The notes beneath the pieces were generated by a model. The model did no database searches. It was given only the letters and a program-made list of their open reading frames with translations, and had not been told where the DNA came from. DNA of 64,000 nt, from positions 46,498,707-46,562,706 of the forward strand of contig CANTUZ010000006.1 of assembly GCA_947846985.1 (NCBI GenBank). Reading direction: 5' to 3'. The DNA is from Fratercula arctica. Its lineage: Eukaryota; Chordata; Aves; Charadriiformes; Alcidae. This document shows, piece by piece, positions 47,962 to 61,600 of this stretch. How positions within the stretch are numbered: the stretch's first letter is position 1; each line of letters opens with the position of its first letter. The position numbers and the translations under genes were made by a program.

Positions 47962-50900
47962 TGCTCTGAAATGGCTTCACATTTTTAGAACGGAGGTAGT
48001 CTTAAATTTCTTGTTACCCAACTCCAGGCAAGCTTGTTTAGAAGTCCGTAAGGAAATCTAGGTTATAACCTTATTGGTCAGTCTTAGATACCACTTGGTA
48101 ATCATTACACGATTCAATAAAATCGCCTTTTGGGCTAAGGGGCTTTTTTGTGTTTTTGATGGCGTAGGTGTAACCCAGGCTGAGAACGGCTGCAAGCCTT
48201 TGGTCCAGAACAGGTGGGGAAAACGCAAATTGTGCCAGACTCCTGCATTCTCCATAGATACTGCCGTGCTTTTCATCTCTTTCCTTGGAATTTTGCTCAT
48301 CTGGGGTTACAGAGGAGAGAGAGCTCAATGCTACAATTTTCAAATATTGCCATGATTTTTAGGGTGTTTCTCTGCTTGAAACAGTGTTTCACAGCACAGA
48401 GTTTGGATGAGGGAAGGAAGCTTCTTCCTCTATCTGGGGAATGAAATATCCCTTCCTCCTAAAACAGTGTTACAGCTTGAAAGAAGAAGTTTCTGGTTTG
48501 TATCTTGATTGTATATTTGCTAGCACAGAGCCAATACAAATATGATTTTTCAAGTATGTGCCTTGCTTGAAACACTACCCTAAACCTACTTAACCACTTA
48601 ATCCTGCATCTTTTCAAGCCCATGTTGGAAATACATAGTTTGTTAGATTTTTGGGTTTTTTTAACACATATTATTAGGACAATGATGCAGCTACAGCTCC
48701 CATGCAGGGCAGGCCTTTGCCGGCGAGGCATGGTGTGGGCACAAAGGTCTCAGGCAGTGCTGGAGCCCCAGGGGCTACAGGCCAGATGAACGGGCTATCT
48801 TGGGTACTCAACAGCAAGCCCACAGCAGTGGGCAAAGCGGGGTCTGATGAACAGGCTGCTAGGAGAGGGTACTTTATTTTCTCATGCCCCAAGAGCACAA
48901 GACCGACTGTGACTAACACCCCTGGTAGGTGACAGGGACAACCTGAGCATCTTCCTAAAATTCAAGCCTGGATAAATGCACCCAAAAGGGATGGGGATGT
49001 GATGCACCCAAAGACCTTGTGCTTGGAGCCACGGTTACAAACACAAACCAAACTTTCCCAACAGCAACAGCTTCATGCTCTCAGGATAAGTGCCTGTGAC
49101 ATATGTTTAATTGAAGCATATTGTTGGGCTTACGATGAGAGAACATACTGCAACTTCATACAACACTTACAGTTTTAGCCAATGAGGCTTCTTCAGTAAT
49201 GCTAACACTGATTTAAGTTTAATCCCAGCACCAGGCTTTGTTAGCTACAGGACATCTTTCACTTCGGACTACGCTCCCCCTTTCATACAATTTGGTGTCA
49301 GCATTTCAGCAGGAATGAAACAATCCAAGCTCTGCAGTTCCCCTGTGTGAGAGCTCTTTAGGTATATTTGTGCAAGGAAGTACTTGATAACGCACACATT
49401 ATAAATGCAAGTCTGACTTATATCTACCTATACATGCGCGTGATTATGAACATCTACATGTGTAGGAATATATTCATTGGAACACATACATGACAGATTT
49501 TTGTCTGATGTATCCACAAATAAATGGCTAAAACACAAAGTTATAGGCACAATCTCAAAAGTGCTCAGGAACTATATTTGCATCCAGGACTCCAAAAAGT
49601 CCATTTTCCTAATTATTTGGGGTATTTTTGACTGGAAGTTCAACAGAATTGAGCCATGATGCAATTCTCAACCTCAAATATTGCGATCTGGGCAATAAGA
49701 CAGTTTTAGCAGGACTCACTTGCTACCTGACCTGCAAGCAGCCTTAGGCAACATGCAACAGAGACTGGCCTGCTCTTCCTGCAAGTGAAGACCTGCAGAT
49801 CCTGCTGGAGGTAAGAGGCAGCAGGACATGCACCCAAGATTCATAGAGCTGCAAGGTGCTAAGAAAAACCCAGTTCCCCTACACGAGTAATTCCCCGCTG
49901 ACCAGACCTTCAGACTCAACAGGGAGGTAATGCCCATGGTAATGGAGAAGCACATGGACCACGTTCACCAGACCTTGCCATCCCTTTCCCACCACGGTGC
50001 CGCTGGGCTGCAGGAAAACACTCCCATCCAGGGGCAGCCAACCCCTCCCAGCCCAGGAAAGCTGCATTTTCCTCTGGGACTCCAGCCCCTCTCCAAGTCA
50101 AAACTCATCATCATCTCTTAAAACAAATTCTCTCTCAGAGTAAGAAGTTGCGTTCCACGTTCTTAGCCAAAATAAATGTAAGATCAAGTTAGAAACCCTC
50201 CAAAATAGGGTTGGTAATGCAAATATTGACACAGCAAAGAGGAGAGAGTGCAAAAGCATGGCTGGACAGACAGTCTAAATATGAAATATTTCACAAAAAA
50301 TGTCATCTTTATTTAGTGGGTGATGAAATCTGTGACTATTTTAAAAGATTCATAGTTTTTGTAGCCCAGACATTTATGCCCCCAAGTTATATAATGGGAA
50401 CGTGAAGGAAAGGCAGTTTTCGCAAGTTGTGTTTGGGATTAGTGCGGTGAGCTCTCTATATGCAGGACTCCTGCTGATTTCCATGGAAATTTGCAGGAGC
50501 AAAATTTCTAGGAACAGGTAATTAAGCAATACCACCCACACCCATTTCTACAAAATGGTTTTATACTGTTATGCAAGCTAATTCTTATGTGCGCACTCAG
50601 TCACCACATGCTTACTTGGCACAACCAGCCATCACAGCATCCAAGGCACATTCAGAGTATAGAATAAAATGGGTATGTTAAGAAAAAAATTATTGAAAAA
50701 AAAAAAAAAAGGCACTTGTTTGCAGTATCATCAAGAGGCACATACAGCCTGGTGGTCCTCTTGGGCCAGATCATAAGCCCACGGCCCTTCTGTTTGGTTT
50801 ATTGGGAATTCTGCAGCCAAACTGACTGCTTAAATGTTGCGTGGCCTTGTTGGCTTCCACATGGATTATTGATCTAAACTATGCTGGCAAGTCCTGCCTC

Positions 50901-51575
50901 CCTTCTCCTTTCATGAGAAATAAACAGCGTTTAGAAGGGCATCTCTAAGTGGAAAGGGTCTGCTTCCCAAGAGCTCTTTTCTTTAGGCAGTCAAACATAT
51001 CAGGCAAAGAGGATGCAAACTAGACTTGGTGGCATTTTACCAGTAGGAGTGACACTCATTCTCCACTGCTCAATGACGAGCCAAGGTGTATGGCTCAGGA
51101 GAATTAGGACCAAACCATAAAGGCATCAGGGTTTTCAAAGACATCTCTAATTACTGCTCCTCAGCAGCTCCATCTTTGAGCGCTGGTAGCTCAAGAAGGC
51201 TGCTGTGGTGTCTCCAGGTGGTCAGCACCTGCCAGCAGCTCCGCCTGGGCCATGGGGGCATGATACAATATCATCTGTATCCCATCTAATTGGCTTTCAG
51301 CCTTCAGAGAGCTTTGTTTCTATGCACCTGCCCTAACTCAGCAATGCCGATGGTAAAGCTGGGTCTGAACCAAATCATTACACCTTCCCTAAAATGTTCA
51401 GATGTGGCCTTATTTCAATATTAATTTACACTGCTAAAAATATGCCATTTTATTTATATTTAATGAACACAGTTATTCTATTAAGTTGAAAAAGTTGATG
51501 TGAACCGAACAAGAAACAACTTCCATGCAAACTGCTAAGTTACCAATTAGCTCTTTACAACAATTGAAAGTCACA
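47962..51575. other. Unassigned intronic sequence
   Basis: Mixed composition. An A15 run is at 50696-50710 and a diverged palindromic element at 50461. The GC-richer parts 48690-48930 and 49720-50100 give overlapping 60-80 codon open frames on both strands with no homology. Confidence 0.45.
50461..50505. repeat. Palindromic element, dispersed family, diverged
   Basis: ACTCCTGCTGATTTCCATGG followed by AAATTTGCAGGAGC has the family wording 'ctcctgctgacttcaatgg', plus an inverted CTCCTGC/GCAGGAG pair at its ends. Confidence 0.42.
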
Positions 51576-51579
51576 GAGA

Positions 51580-52360
51580 GCCCTCAATGCACAGAGGCGG
51601 TTAATTAATTAACATTAGATGTGATTAATAATGAGTCTTGTTTAATAGTAAATATCTGCCTGCAATGCCTGCATGTCAGAACAAAAAGCCTTCAGAGAGC
51701 AGGCAACTATATTTATCCTGATTGTGTTTGGGATTTTAACATGTTTTGTGCAGGCTGACAAATGGCCTATTAATTATCTAATGTTGTCTGACAACAACAG
51801 CTTGATAAAGATGTATGTTTTTGAATTGCTGGATGAAAACTGCTGGAGAAGAGCCCCACAGGGGCCTCGCTGTCCTAAAACTGGGCTCCAAGCCATGACA
51901 ACAGGCAAGACAAAGCCCTATCTCCTGCCACAGCCTTCGGAGATAAAATATGTCTTGGCATTAGGGACATTTTCAGAAAACTGCTTCTGCAATATCTGAT
52001 TAGGAAAAGGAGGAGTATGTCTTTACTAAATTGGGGTTAAGGCATAATCAATATCATATATGGAGTGTCTGGCCTATTCTGCATAAACACAGGCACTTCA
52101 TATTATTAAGGAGTCTATAATGCAGAGGAAGCATATGGCAGGACATTGCAGCTCTCTCTATTCTTTTTATTTAGAACTTTATCTTCCAACCTGTTTGACA
52201 GCTGCTCCTAAGTGGTTTCACAGTGCCAAATTATTTTTATGATTGTTTGATGTTTTATTCTCCCATTTCAGTTAATGAGATAGGATCCCACAATGGTCAT
52301 AATTCAGAGCTGTCAGAACTAAAAAGCATGCTTGTGGCAAGATAGCCTGATGGTAAATAA
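51580..52360. promoter_or_regulatory. Candidate regulatory block with an HNF1-like palindrome
   Basis: GTTAATTAATTAAC (51600-51613) is a perfect 14-bp palindrome close to the HNF1 consensus, but with a two-base instead of a one-base spacer. It is followed by GTGATTAATAATGAG. The region to 52360 is repeat-free and AT-rich with TTTATGATTGTTTGATG and similar segments. MECOM is active in kidney, where HNF1 factors act; the link is speculative. The open frame at 51673-51999 has no recognisable homology. Confidence 0.28.
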
Positions 52361-53325
52361 GGCTAAAAGCTGCGGATAATAAAAACTCTCTTATCCAACT
52401 CTCCTCTGCAATCAAAACTTGGTTTGGATCCTTCTTCCGTTTGCGCTCACTTGTACCGTGACTTTTCCCTTTTGGACAGGTAAACTATCAATCTTCAGGT
52501 AACGTCACCCTTTTAATTCCGTTCAACCTTTCCTTGTAATGAAATGTGTAGGATACATAGGAAACGTTGAAATGTCTAAAGATATTGAGTGCTATATTAT
52601 AATTAAAGGGCTTGCGTCCTGTTTATTGTGCCAAGGGAATAATTTGTCATATACGCTTAGAAGAAACTGTTCAACAAATGACCTTTAAGAGTCCCAGGAA
52701 ATGCCTTATATCTGGCATCCCCAGGGATTTTAATGAAAACTTTCAAAAAAGTTCTCATTTCAAATCCTAAATTTTGGGAAGACAACTGCTGTATCTCTTT
52801 TATTCTCACACGCTTTATACGGGGAGGATGTGAAGAGAGGCAGATATAAATAAATAGTCTTGGGAGTCACACCACAAGACTGAGAATTGGGGCTTCTTTG
52901 TTCTTATCTCTGCCAAAGAGTTTCTGTGTGATGTCGCCATCTCATTGCTGATTGCCTCAGTTTCTCGGGTTAGAAAATTACTGTAAAATACAGTATTGCC
53001 CATTTCAGACAAGTCTCATGCAAATTTGCTCAGGAATATACCAGGCAATTCTGCTCTGCGGCTCAGATGCTGGGACACCTCCGCTTGTGACCAGCCAGTT
53101 CATCAAAGCAAGAGCCTGTTTGCCTTTGGAATCACAAAAAATTGTGTAATGTAGCTTAGGAAAAATATCTGAAGCATAGAACATTTGAAGAAGTTGCAGC
53201 AATTGCGCTAATCCATTTATATATGGTTAAATGCAAAGACGAGATTCCATTATTCAGAGAGAGCAACAGCAGACACACAACAGAAAGGAGGGGGGAGGTG
53301 CAGGCACCTTCCCCAGGTGATGGCA

Positions 53326-53440
53326 ATCACGGAATTGCCTCAGTTGGAAGGGACCTTTCAGATTATCTAGTCTAACCATCAACCTAACTCTGACAAAACC
53401 CACCACTAATCCATATCTCTGGTTTAAACCATATCTCTAG
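53326..53440 (-). repeat. CR1 LINE 3' fragment, diverged
   Basis: The plus strand shows AATCACGGAATTGCCTCAG, then TTGGAAGGGACCTTTCAGAT and TCTAACCATCAACCTAACTC. This is the reverse complement of a CR1 3' UTR of the same flavour as the copy at 58458. Several substitutions suggest an older insertion. Confidence 0.9.
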
Positions 53441-53444
53441 TAAC

Positions 53445-56400
53445 AGGAGAGGCAGGATAGGATGGGGAGGGACAGGGCACAAAATCCTCTAGAAACTCGC
53501 ACCCATGGGTTAGATACTGGGGTGAACTTGAGTCAAACTAGAACTCCTAGGAAACCTCCCAACATCCACAAAACCCAAATACTAATCCCCACTACTGAGA
53601 GCCAGGCACCTCTAATGGGCTCTCTTCAGAATTAATAACTTAGATCATCTGGATGTATGCATTTCTTATTTCCTACTACACTCTGTTGTTTTGGGGTTGT
53701 TTTTGTTTTTTCGGTTTTTTTAAACAAAATTCATGGAAATGACTGTGAAGCAACCAAAATATAAAGCACAGCAATAACCAGTTAAACCCTGAAATAAAAC
53801 AAACAACAGCGGGAAAACTTTCTTCCATAGAAACAATGGCCCAGAGAACACTGAATGAGCCCTGTGTACGTCCATCAGCAATCCGTACACCCATGCCTGC
53901 CTTCGCAGTTGGGTTCAGCAGGCAACACAAGAAGATGAGATGTGCGACTCCAGATTTGAGCGCTGGATGAGCCCACACAGTCTCTGGCAGTGGCCGGCAC
54001 CAGCTCCTTCAAAGGAAGGTGCAACGGTTTCAGCGGTAATTTACAGTTACGGAATAACGCATATTCCACAGGAGTTAGCCCTCAAAGCTCTAATACGCAA
54101 GTCCATGTCTGAACAAGTCTGGGGTTTTTTTAAGCGTATTTTAAGTCAATTCTTTAGGCCTTTTTAATACACGTCTCATAATAAGCGAGACAACTGGATA
54201 AATCTCAAGTATTCTACTGCATAGGTCTCGGCACAGGTCTCACGTGCAACCCGTTTGTGGTTGGAGCACAGCAAGTCGACATTGCTAAAATTGTTACATC
54301 TCCCATTTTGAAGGTTTAATGTGGAAAAAAGGCATAATACCGTAGGGGCTGCATACATCAAAATCTGAGCACCAGAAAGCTGATTCAGCAATTGCCCTGG
54401 TAGGTTATATGCAAAGGGTATAAGAAACGTTTCCCTTTGCATCATTTGCCCAGACTACAGCTAATAAATGCTGTTGTAACCATCAGATAGATCCTGGGGA
54501 TCTGCCAAAAAGTTGTGGAAGCAAGTCCAGAGGAGCAGCACACAGGAGCAGATGAAAGCCAGTTGCGCTCCTGCTGCCCACACCAATTCCGGATCGCGTT
54601 TGTGCCAAAGCACCGCTTTGGGCAGAGGCACCTCAACCACACCCATTGCACCAGCCTTGGGGAAGGAGCGGGGACAGGAGGCACAGGGCTGTTCCTCCAC
54701 CGGCCTCGGGGCTGCCTGCACCCAAGGGAAGCACCGGAGATAACAGCGCAGGCAGCCCTGGGGCAGTGTGGGGCCGGCAGAGCACCAGCAGATCCCTCCC
54801 AACGTTGGAAGGGCAGAAATGTCACATTATTTTCGTGTTCCTGAGGTTGCAGGCTTGTCGTGCTAGATGATCATCACTATTCAGGTTTTGACATTTATCG
54901 AAGAGCGGAACACAGAAGTCCCTTGTCTACAGGGGTCTCACCTGGCACTTAATCCAAAGGATCCCAAGTCACCAAGACTCTTTCCATGGACTTTCCGCCT
55001 GGGTCCACAGCAGTTTCCCGGACTGCTTTGGTCTCCGGTTCGGTACAAAGTACATTGATATTGATTTGGGATGTCGGGGAAAGGAGGGGAAGAAGGGGAA
55101 ATCTCACTGTGGACAGCGTAAGGAAATTTGATACAGCTTCGCAAAGTTCAGGTACTCCTTTTTTCAGTCGCAAGGAAAGAAAATTGATGACGCCACAAGT
55201 TTAATGCTAATTGATTTATTACCTGCCTAAGCAAATCCTGGGCAATGCAATGGCAGGCTTAGACTTAAAGCAAATGATTTACAAGATAATGTTTGACTCT
55301 GGGAAAGGGTAATCAGATCCAGATACAATGGATGATAGGATAATTGAGAAGAAATAAAAGAGGATAAATTGCCATGTGCTAATGAGCTTACAGGCCCTAA
55401 TGGGGAGGACATCAGTTTTAACACTCGGGTTATGAGCTAGGAGCAAGGTTTTTTTTTTTTCTTCAACAGCTAAAGACGTAGTGCCGAAACAAACCAAGAT
55501 TAATGGTGTCCCACTCACTTACTTAGCCATTCTTTACACCTTCGACAGCTTCCTGCATTAAATGTATGGTTGTTTTTTAACCAGGTTTATCCAAAGCAGC
55601 TCACCTCAGTTGGAAGCCATATTACCTATTTCTAGGTTAAGGCACATCTGTTGTTTGGGGATGAATGACTCAAAACAGCATTTCTCCTCCTCCTTGCAGC
55701 GCTGGCCGCCTGATGAGTTTGCAATGTCTTTGCGGGTCTCTTTAGGATCATAGGAATATTCTCAAGCCTTTATACGGTCTCACTGCACTCAGGTTTTGAA
55801 GCAGTTGCCAGAGCAATGCTATCTCACATCATGATTCATTTTTATATCTTTCTCTCCCTCCATCCCACATCACCACCTAGAACCAGGGACACTTTATTGG
55901 TATTTCTGATTACTGCTGTAGCCGTCTAAATTTTTCAGCAGGATGGGGGTCTCTCCAGCCCTGATGTAGAAATGCACTATATGAATGGTGCTAGCCACAG
56001 AGTAATAAAAAGACAGTGCCGTGTGCTGTTATTGGTAAGGAATACAGAAATGAAGCACTTCCTTAGAGACCAAGCCCATATTCCAGTGCAAGGCTTCCAA
56101 CAAATGAAGTTTAATATGATGAATTGTGGTACAGTTCCAGAATGAATACAACTCTCAAAAATGCAGCTCCGCTGAAGCTTTATTTAAAATATGCACAACA
56201 TGTCTGATACCTGTTTTTAAAGAGAAAGATTCCTATTTAATATGCACAAAAGTCACTATGATCCTTCTGAGTTAAGATATGGGAAGCCTTTTCCTAAAAG
56301 CAACGTACACGTTAGGCATGCAGATGCTAATTAATTACAAATCATATGCGATCCCAGTGCAGGTAGAAGCTCAGGGGTGCTCCTTTCTTGCAGAAGGGGA

Positions 56401-57475
56401 GGATGACAGCAGGGACACACATGGTCCCCACCAGATCACAACCCACCAGCCACACCAGGAACTAACACCCCAATGAGCAGGTCATGGATAGGGGGAGCAA
56501 AGAAGGACAGTCTGCCCACACCAGGAAAACACGCGCCCCGAAACGTGCTCCAAAGAGCAAATCCAAGCTCTTTAAAGCAACTTGCAAGTTTTCATTGTCC
56601 TTACCCAGATCTCAACATTCTTCTTACAATTAGAAACACGGAGCATAAGAGCCCAAATTTGGTAAGCACGATAGTTTGATGCTGGGACTGCTCATGGAGG
56701 CAGAGAAGGAAAACACTTCCCCCTCTCTCCTTGCCCAAGTGAACTGAGTAAAATTGAAAGCCTGGATCATAAAAGTTTTGAAATTTAGGTGCATCTGGCA
56801 CTGGATGCAAGTATAATGGTGCCTGTCCCTCTAAGGAGGGATGCAGTAGCAAACTGGTTCGAGCATTTCTGCCAGAAACCAGGAACGAGCTTGTATTAGA
56901 GATCATCCCTTTCTCCCCCATCTTATCAAGTATCCCCTGGAGCTAAGCTATTGCCACATCGAATACAGAATGATTTAATGTCAAAGTAAACAAGACTTTC
57001 CTAGTTTCTTCCACCGAAAAGTCTCTGGTCTAGTTGTAAAACAAAAAAGAAAAACTACAAAGAAAATATTTATTAAATGTATTAAATGTCTTAACGTATT
57101 ACAAGTCTTAACAGCATGTTCATTCAGGTAAACCAGCCTGGAGTGGCAAACTTGAAATGGCTGCAATTAGTACAAGAATTGTTCTACTTGAAGCAACTTG
57201 CCTTTTCTGTTTGAAAGGAACACACAATGTGAGCTCGCCGTTCTGGTATCGGGCACTTACTGTACAAGCAAACAGGATATGATAGGTGTGACTCAAGTAA
57301 TTGTCTCTATTCACTCTTACAGATAAAATATGGGTTTAATATGCTGGGAAAAAATGTTGACTGAATATTGAAGATGCTGCTTGTTTGTTCATAGCCACTG
57401 ATCGTGGTTTTCAGTCTTATCTATGGACTTTGCAGCTCTGAGACAGACCCACAGCAGATCCAGCCCCCACTTTCA
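53445..57475. other. Unassigned intronic sequence
   Basis: A GC-rich patch at 54530-54800 gives several overlapping open frames (up to 127 codons) on both strands, but has moderate CpG and no recognisable domain. Wording near 55960-56020 faintly recalls the ancient amniote repeat at 21451 but is too diverged to call. Confidence 0.45.
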
Positions 57476-57480
57476 CAGCT

Positions 57481-57533
57481 ATGGGAGTTTTTTCCATTGA
57501 CGTCAGTGGAAGTTGCACTAAATCCCAGTGACC
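57481..57533. repeat. Palindromic element, dispersed family
   Basis: CCATTGACGTCAGTGG at 57494-57509 is the closest match in the window to the family core, with ATGGGAGTTTTT before it and AAGTTGCACTAAATCCCAGT after it. The central CpG forms an incidental CRE-like TGACGTCA. Confidence 0.55.
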
Positions 57534-57654
57534 TGTGTATGCAAACTCTCTTCTCTCTGCTAAGCCTTCCAATGCTGATCCACCAAAATTAATTTTTCGG
57601 CATAAAATTAAGTCTTTGCTCTTTTGCTGTGTGACCTTCAATCCTCTGGTTGCC

Positions 57655-57684
57655 CGTTGCACTGGTGTACGCGTTGCACTGGTG
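57655..57684 (+). repeat. 13-bp direct repeat, 17-bp period
   Basis: CGTTGCACTGGTG occurs at 57655-57667 and again at 57672-57684 with TACG between. It may be a local slippage product. Confidence 0.8.
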
Positions 57685-58457
57685 CTCCACATCCCACTTC
57701 AGTCCCTGCACCCTAAACCCCATCCAGCATTAAACGCGTTTCCTTTCTCAGCAGTTGGAGCATCCTGTACCACTGCTCATGCCCAGCAGATCCAAAGTAC
57801 GTTACAAGGAGCCTGAACTTTGCTGCATGCACACCTCACTTGAGAAATTCAGCGATGCTCCATGCTGTCAATCCCGCTCCCTTCCAAGGCCACATTGCTC
57901 CTCCCTTCGCTACTGTCCACTACCACCCTTCATGCTTGTCCTTGCATCATGCCCCACGTGGGAGAGCAACAGCCAGTTGTTTTAGCACAGCACGGAGCCA
58001 AACACCAAAAATGCGCATGCAGTTCCTGTTAGAGGTGCAGCATTCGTGCCTTGCATCGCCTGACTGCGCTTATGCTCAACACGAAGAGGCAGACAGGGAG
58101 CCTTACAGGGAATTGCTGCGATTTGCACGTCACAAGCCTCTTTGAATGGCAGACCAAAACGCCAGTGCATCAGGAGGCCAGAAAAAGTGGGGTTTCCTTC
58201 TCAACGAAGCAAAATCACCTGCAGCCCTCATGCCCGAGGGACAGAGGACCCCACTGCACTTCTCAGCTGCTGCAGGGACGGCTGGTCAGAGATGGAGAGG
58301 CACTGAGCTACCAGCACGTCTCACACCTGTGAAAGCCAGAGCAGGAGCTGAGGCCCTTGTGAATCAGCGCGGAAATATTGAAGACAAAACAGGTCCTTTC
58401 TAAGTGCTCATATGGGTGCTCTTGGCCACATATTTAATCTCATTTATGTATTACATT

Positions 58458-58668
58458 ATCATAAAATTGTCTAAGTTGGAAGGGACCTTTCAGATCATCG
58501 AGTCCAACCATCAACCCAACACTGCCAAAAACCCATCACCAAACTGTGTCACAAAGCACCATGTCTACCTGTCTTTTAAACACCTCTGGGGACGATTCCA
58601 CCACTTTCTTGGGCAGCCCATTCCAATACTCGATAACCCTTTTGTCATAGAAATTAATTTAGAATAAA
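58458..58668 (-). repeat. CR1 LINE 3' fragment
   Basis: The plus strand starts with ATCATAAAATTGTCTAAG, then TTGGAAGGGACCTTTCAGAT and GTCCAACCATCAACCCAACA. It continues into the end of the CR1 coding frame (on the minus strand) around TCTGGGGACGATTCCACCAC and 'GGGCAGCCCATTCCAATACT'. About 210 bases are present. Confidence 0.93.
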
Positions 58669-58669
58669 G

Positions 58670-61600
58670 TATTCTTTTCCTTAAACATTTTTACTGTACA
58701 GAGATATTTTGTTGTGGTTGGGTTTGGTTTTTTTTTTGGCTTTTTTGTGTGCTTTTTTTGTTTTATTTATTTGAACACTAATACCCATTGCAACCAGTTC
58801 CTCAGCCTGCAACCACCAGGATGGTGTTAAGGACACACGCGCCCAGTAGGAAATCTGTATCATCTTTCTTGTACGTAACAACATTTTTTCCTGAGGCAAA
58901 GCCTTCTATTTATTCACAACTTTTCTTCCAAGTCCTTCACAACCTCTATCTGCCTCCCTGGCACACGCAACACATCCTTACCCCCACCAAGTAGAGCGAG
59001 GGTGTATTTTGGGAAACTCCACTTCCCATGGCCACCACTGTGCTGTCCCACGGCAATCGATGGAAGCGTGGCTGCACAGCTTCCCCTCCTGCAAACCTGG
59101 GCAGCATCCCCATGCGCAGCGGCTGCAAATATCTGGAGAAAACCTCGCCGCTATAAAAGAGCACTAAACTACCTCGCTGCCTGCAGCAGCACAGGGCAGC
59201 TCCGTCCTTCCCACAGCGCCGTGGCAGGAAATATTTTACACTCCCTCAGCTGTGCCAACATTTTCAGAGTGCCTTGGCTCTGTAAAGGCAGACTTTTTGA
59301 CTCTGCGTTTGGCACACACATGAGGAGGAGACACAAAACAGGCTCACGCATGGGGTCAGCACAGCCCTGTTTGTACACCCACCTCAGTCCAGCATGACCA
59401 GCACCTGCCCGGGCCACATACAGGTGTGGGTGAGCACAGGTGGGTTCGCAGAGGAGCCCGGGAGGAAACCCCCAGTACCCACAGCGCAGACAGAGCGGTT
59501 ACATGGGCAAAACACATCGAGCTGCTCCCCCAGCCGCAGCACGACACAGGTGTAGGCACCTGGGAAGGTGCCAGCTCAAGTGGCCTCTGACAGGGCACCA
59601 GCAACCCACAGGGATACCTACAAGATGGATTGGGAAACCTGGATTCATGTCTCTACTTCGTTAGCTTTCCCACGGGAACAGGCAGTTTCTAACTCAGGTG
59701 TTTTTGAAAACTGCCTCTCACCTGCTTGTTGCCTCAGTTTCCCACCTGCGCAAGGGGATAATGTTTATTGCCCTATTTCATCCCAATTTATCCCTTCAGA
59801 CCATGTGCATTTCGAGGCAATGACTACTATGTGTGCAGAGCAACTGGCACAACTCATCCTGATCTCACTGCCATCGTACAACAACAATAACTGGCATACC
59901 AGAAATGACAAAAAGGTCATCTTAACACTTTCCCTCTCCCCCAGATTTTTATTTTTTTAAAAAACTGATCTTGCTAGCCCTCCAGATTTAGGATTAGCTA
60001 CCAGAAGAGTCACTTACAATACACAGACTTTAAATTCAGCTGAGTCTTCTTTGGACTTCTTAAAGTAAGCATCTAGAAACCAGATGTTAAATATGATTCT
60101 AAAGCTTTTTTGAGGGTGGAGAGAGTAGAGAACAATTTTCATTAGAGGCGTTAGCTCATATGTCAGTGATTGCAGCTTGATGCCACTAGAAATAACTGGG
60201 ACGCAACACTGAGAACTGGGACGGATAATAGAAACATCAGCTCAGCCTTAACCCTGGGTGCGCAGAGCCACCACTGCTGGGCTCCAGCCCCAGGGCTTCT
60301 GCTTCAGCCAGCAGGTAAAGCTCAGAAAGGGAAAATGCACATGGGGGGGTGGGGGGGGGGAAAATAGTAGTGTAGAGCATGGATAAGCCATACACAGATA
60401 TTGGTAATTTCAAATAGGTACTTCTCAGAGGAGCTGTACTGCACACCTTTGACCTTTAACTGGAGTGCTCAAACATTGCATGTAATGATGACTACCAATG
60501 AAAGTCCTATGCTGTGCTTGGCTGCACTTTCTATATGAGTGCCAGCAGTAAGATAAATGATAAACTGGTTCACTGGAGTACTAGTGGTTTGGGGGCTATT
60601 GATTTTTGGTCCATTCTCTTTAAAAGTGAGATCTAAAAAGTTGACAGAGGGTCATTAATTTCATCATATACTTGTCGTCTCATCCATAACCAATCCAGGG
60701 GCTGAGTGCGCTTGTCACTCTCTGTTTGCACTTTATTTGTTTAGGTTTTCTTTGTGATTCTACATTTTTCCCCTTTATTTCAGCTTTGTCTTGGTTTTGC
60801 TGCTGTTATTTCTTTTTTCCTCCAAATGAGTTCCTTGCTTTGGACTTCTACTGCAACAGACTCTCTGGACAAATATATATTTATATTATAAGTAAATTCA
60901 GTGGCTTCATTATCAAGTCTGTGCTAGGAGAGGAAGTCACCTCTGTTTAGTGCTATTCACTTAAAAAGAAAAAGACTCCTATAAAATTCATCAATCTTAA
61001 TTGTGCAATCTGAAGGATTTTGATTGCATAAACTCTTGTCTGAAGACTTCAGGGTCTTGTTTGAAGCAAACATTAAGGAAAGAGTTGAGGAATTTTTCCC
61101 CTATGAAGTTCCATAGGTCCATGACAGTGTTCTCAGGTGACAGGGAAAAGACTGAATTCAAACAAACGTATGACCATAATTAGTAGAGTTGCCTTTCTTG
61201 TGGTTCTGATTAAGCCCTTGGCGACTCTTTGCAATGAATTAACTAAGAAAATCTTTTACCAGCTCTTACTAAAAACCTATTTCACTAGCATACCTTAGCT
61301 TTCAGTAGAGTGAGACAAAAATAGACAATTCTTTATAATTATTAGTATAACAAAAACCAGATACAAATATTTAAGACCAGAGGAGTATTTTGTACATCTA
61401 GTGGATAATCATCCATAGAACTGAATATAGTAGGCAGTTGTTACCAACTTAAGTGGGTAAAATATTTTTCTAGGTTATAGCGTCATCCATCTCCCAACAC
61501 CAAGTTCATCTGCACTGTCTTTCCTTGGGAACCCAACAGAAAAGCGTATGCAGAAAGTAAAAGAAAGCGTGATTAAGTACTACAGATGATGGCAGAAATA

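Noticed and set aside
54442..54844. Overlapping frames of 109-127 codons, considered as a possible MDS1 first exon or CpG promoter
   Set aside because: CpG density is only moderate, and no short basic Met-Arg-Ser-Lys peptide followed by a phase 1 donor was seen.
57498..57505. TGACGTCA as a CREB site
   Set aside because: It sits at the centre of a repeat-family palindrome, where a TT to CG change in the core would produce it by chance.
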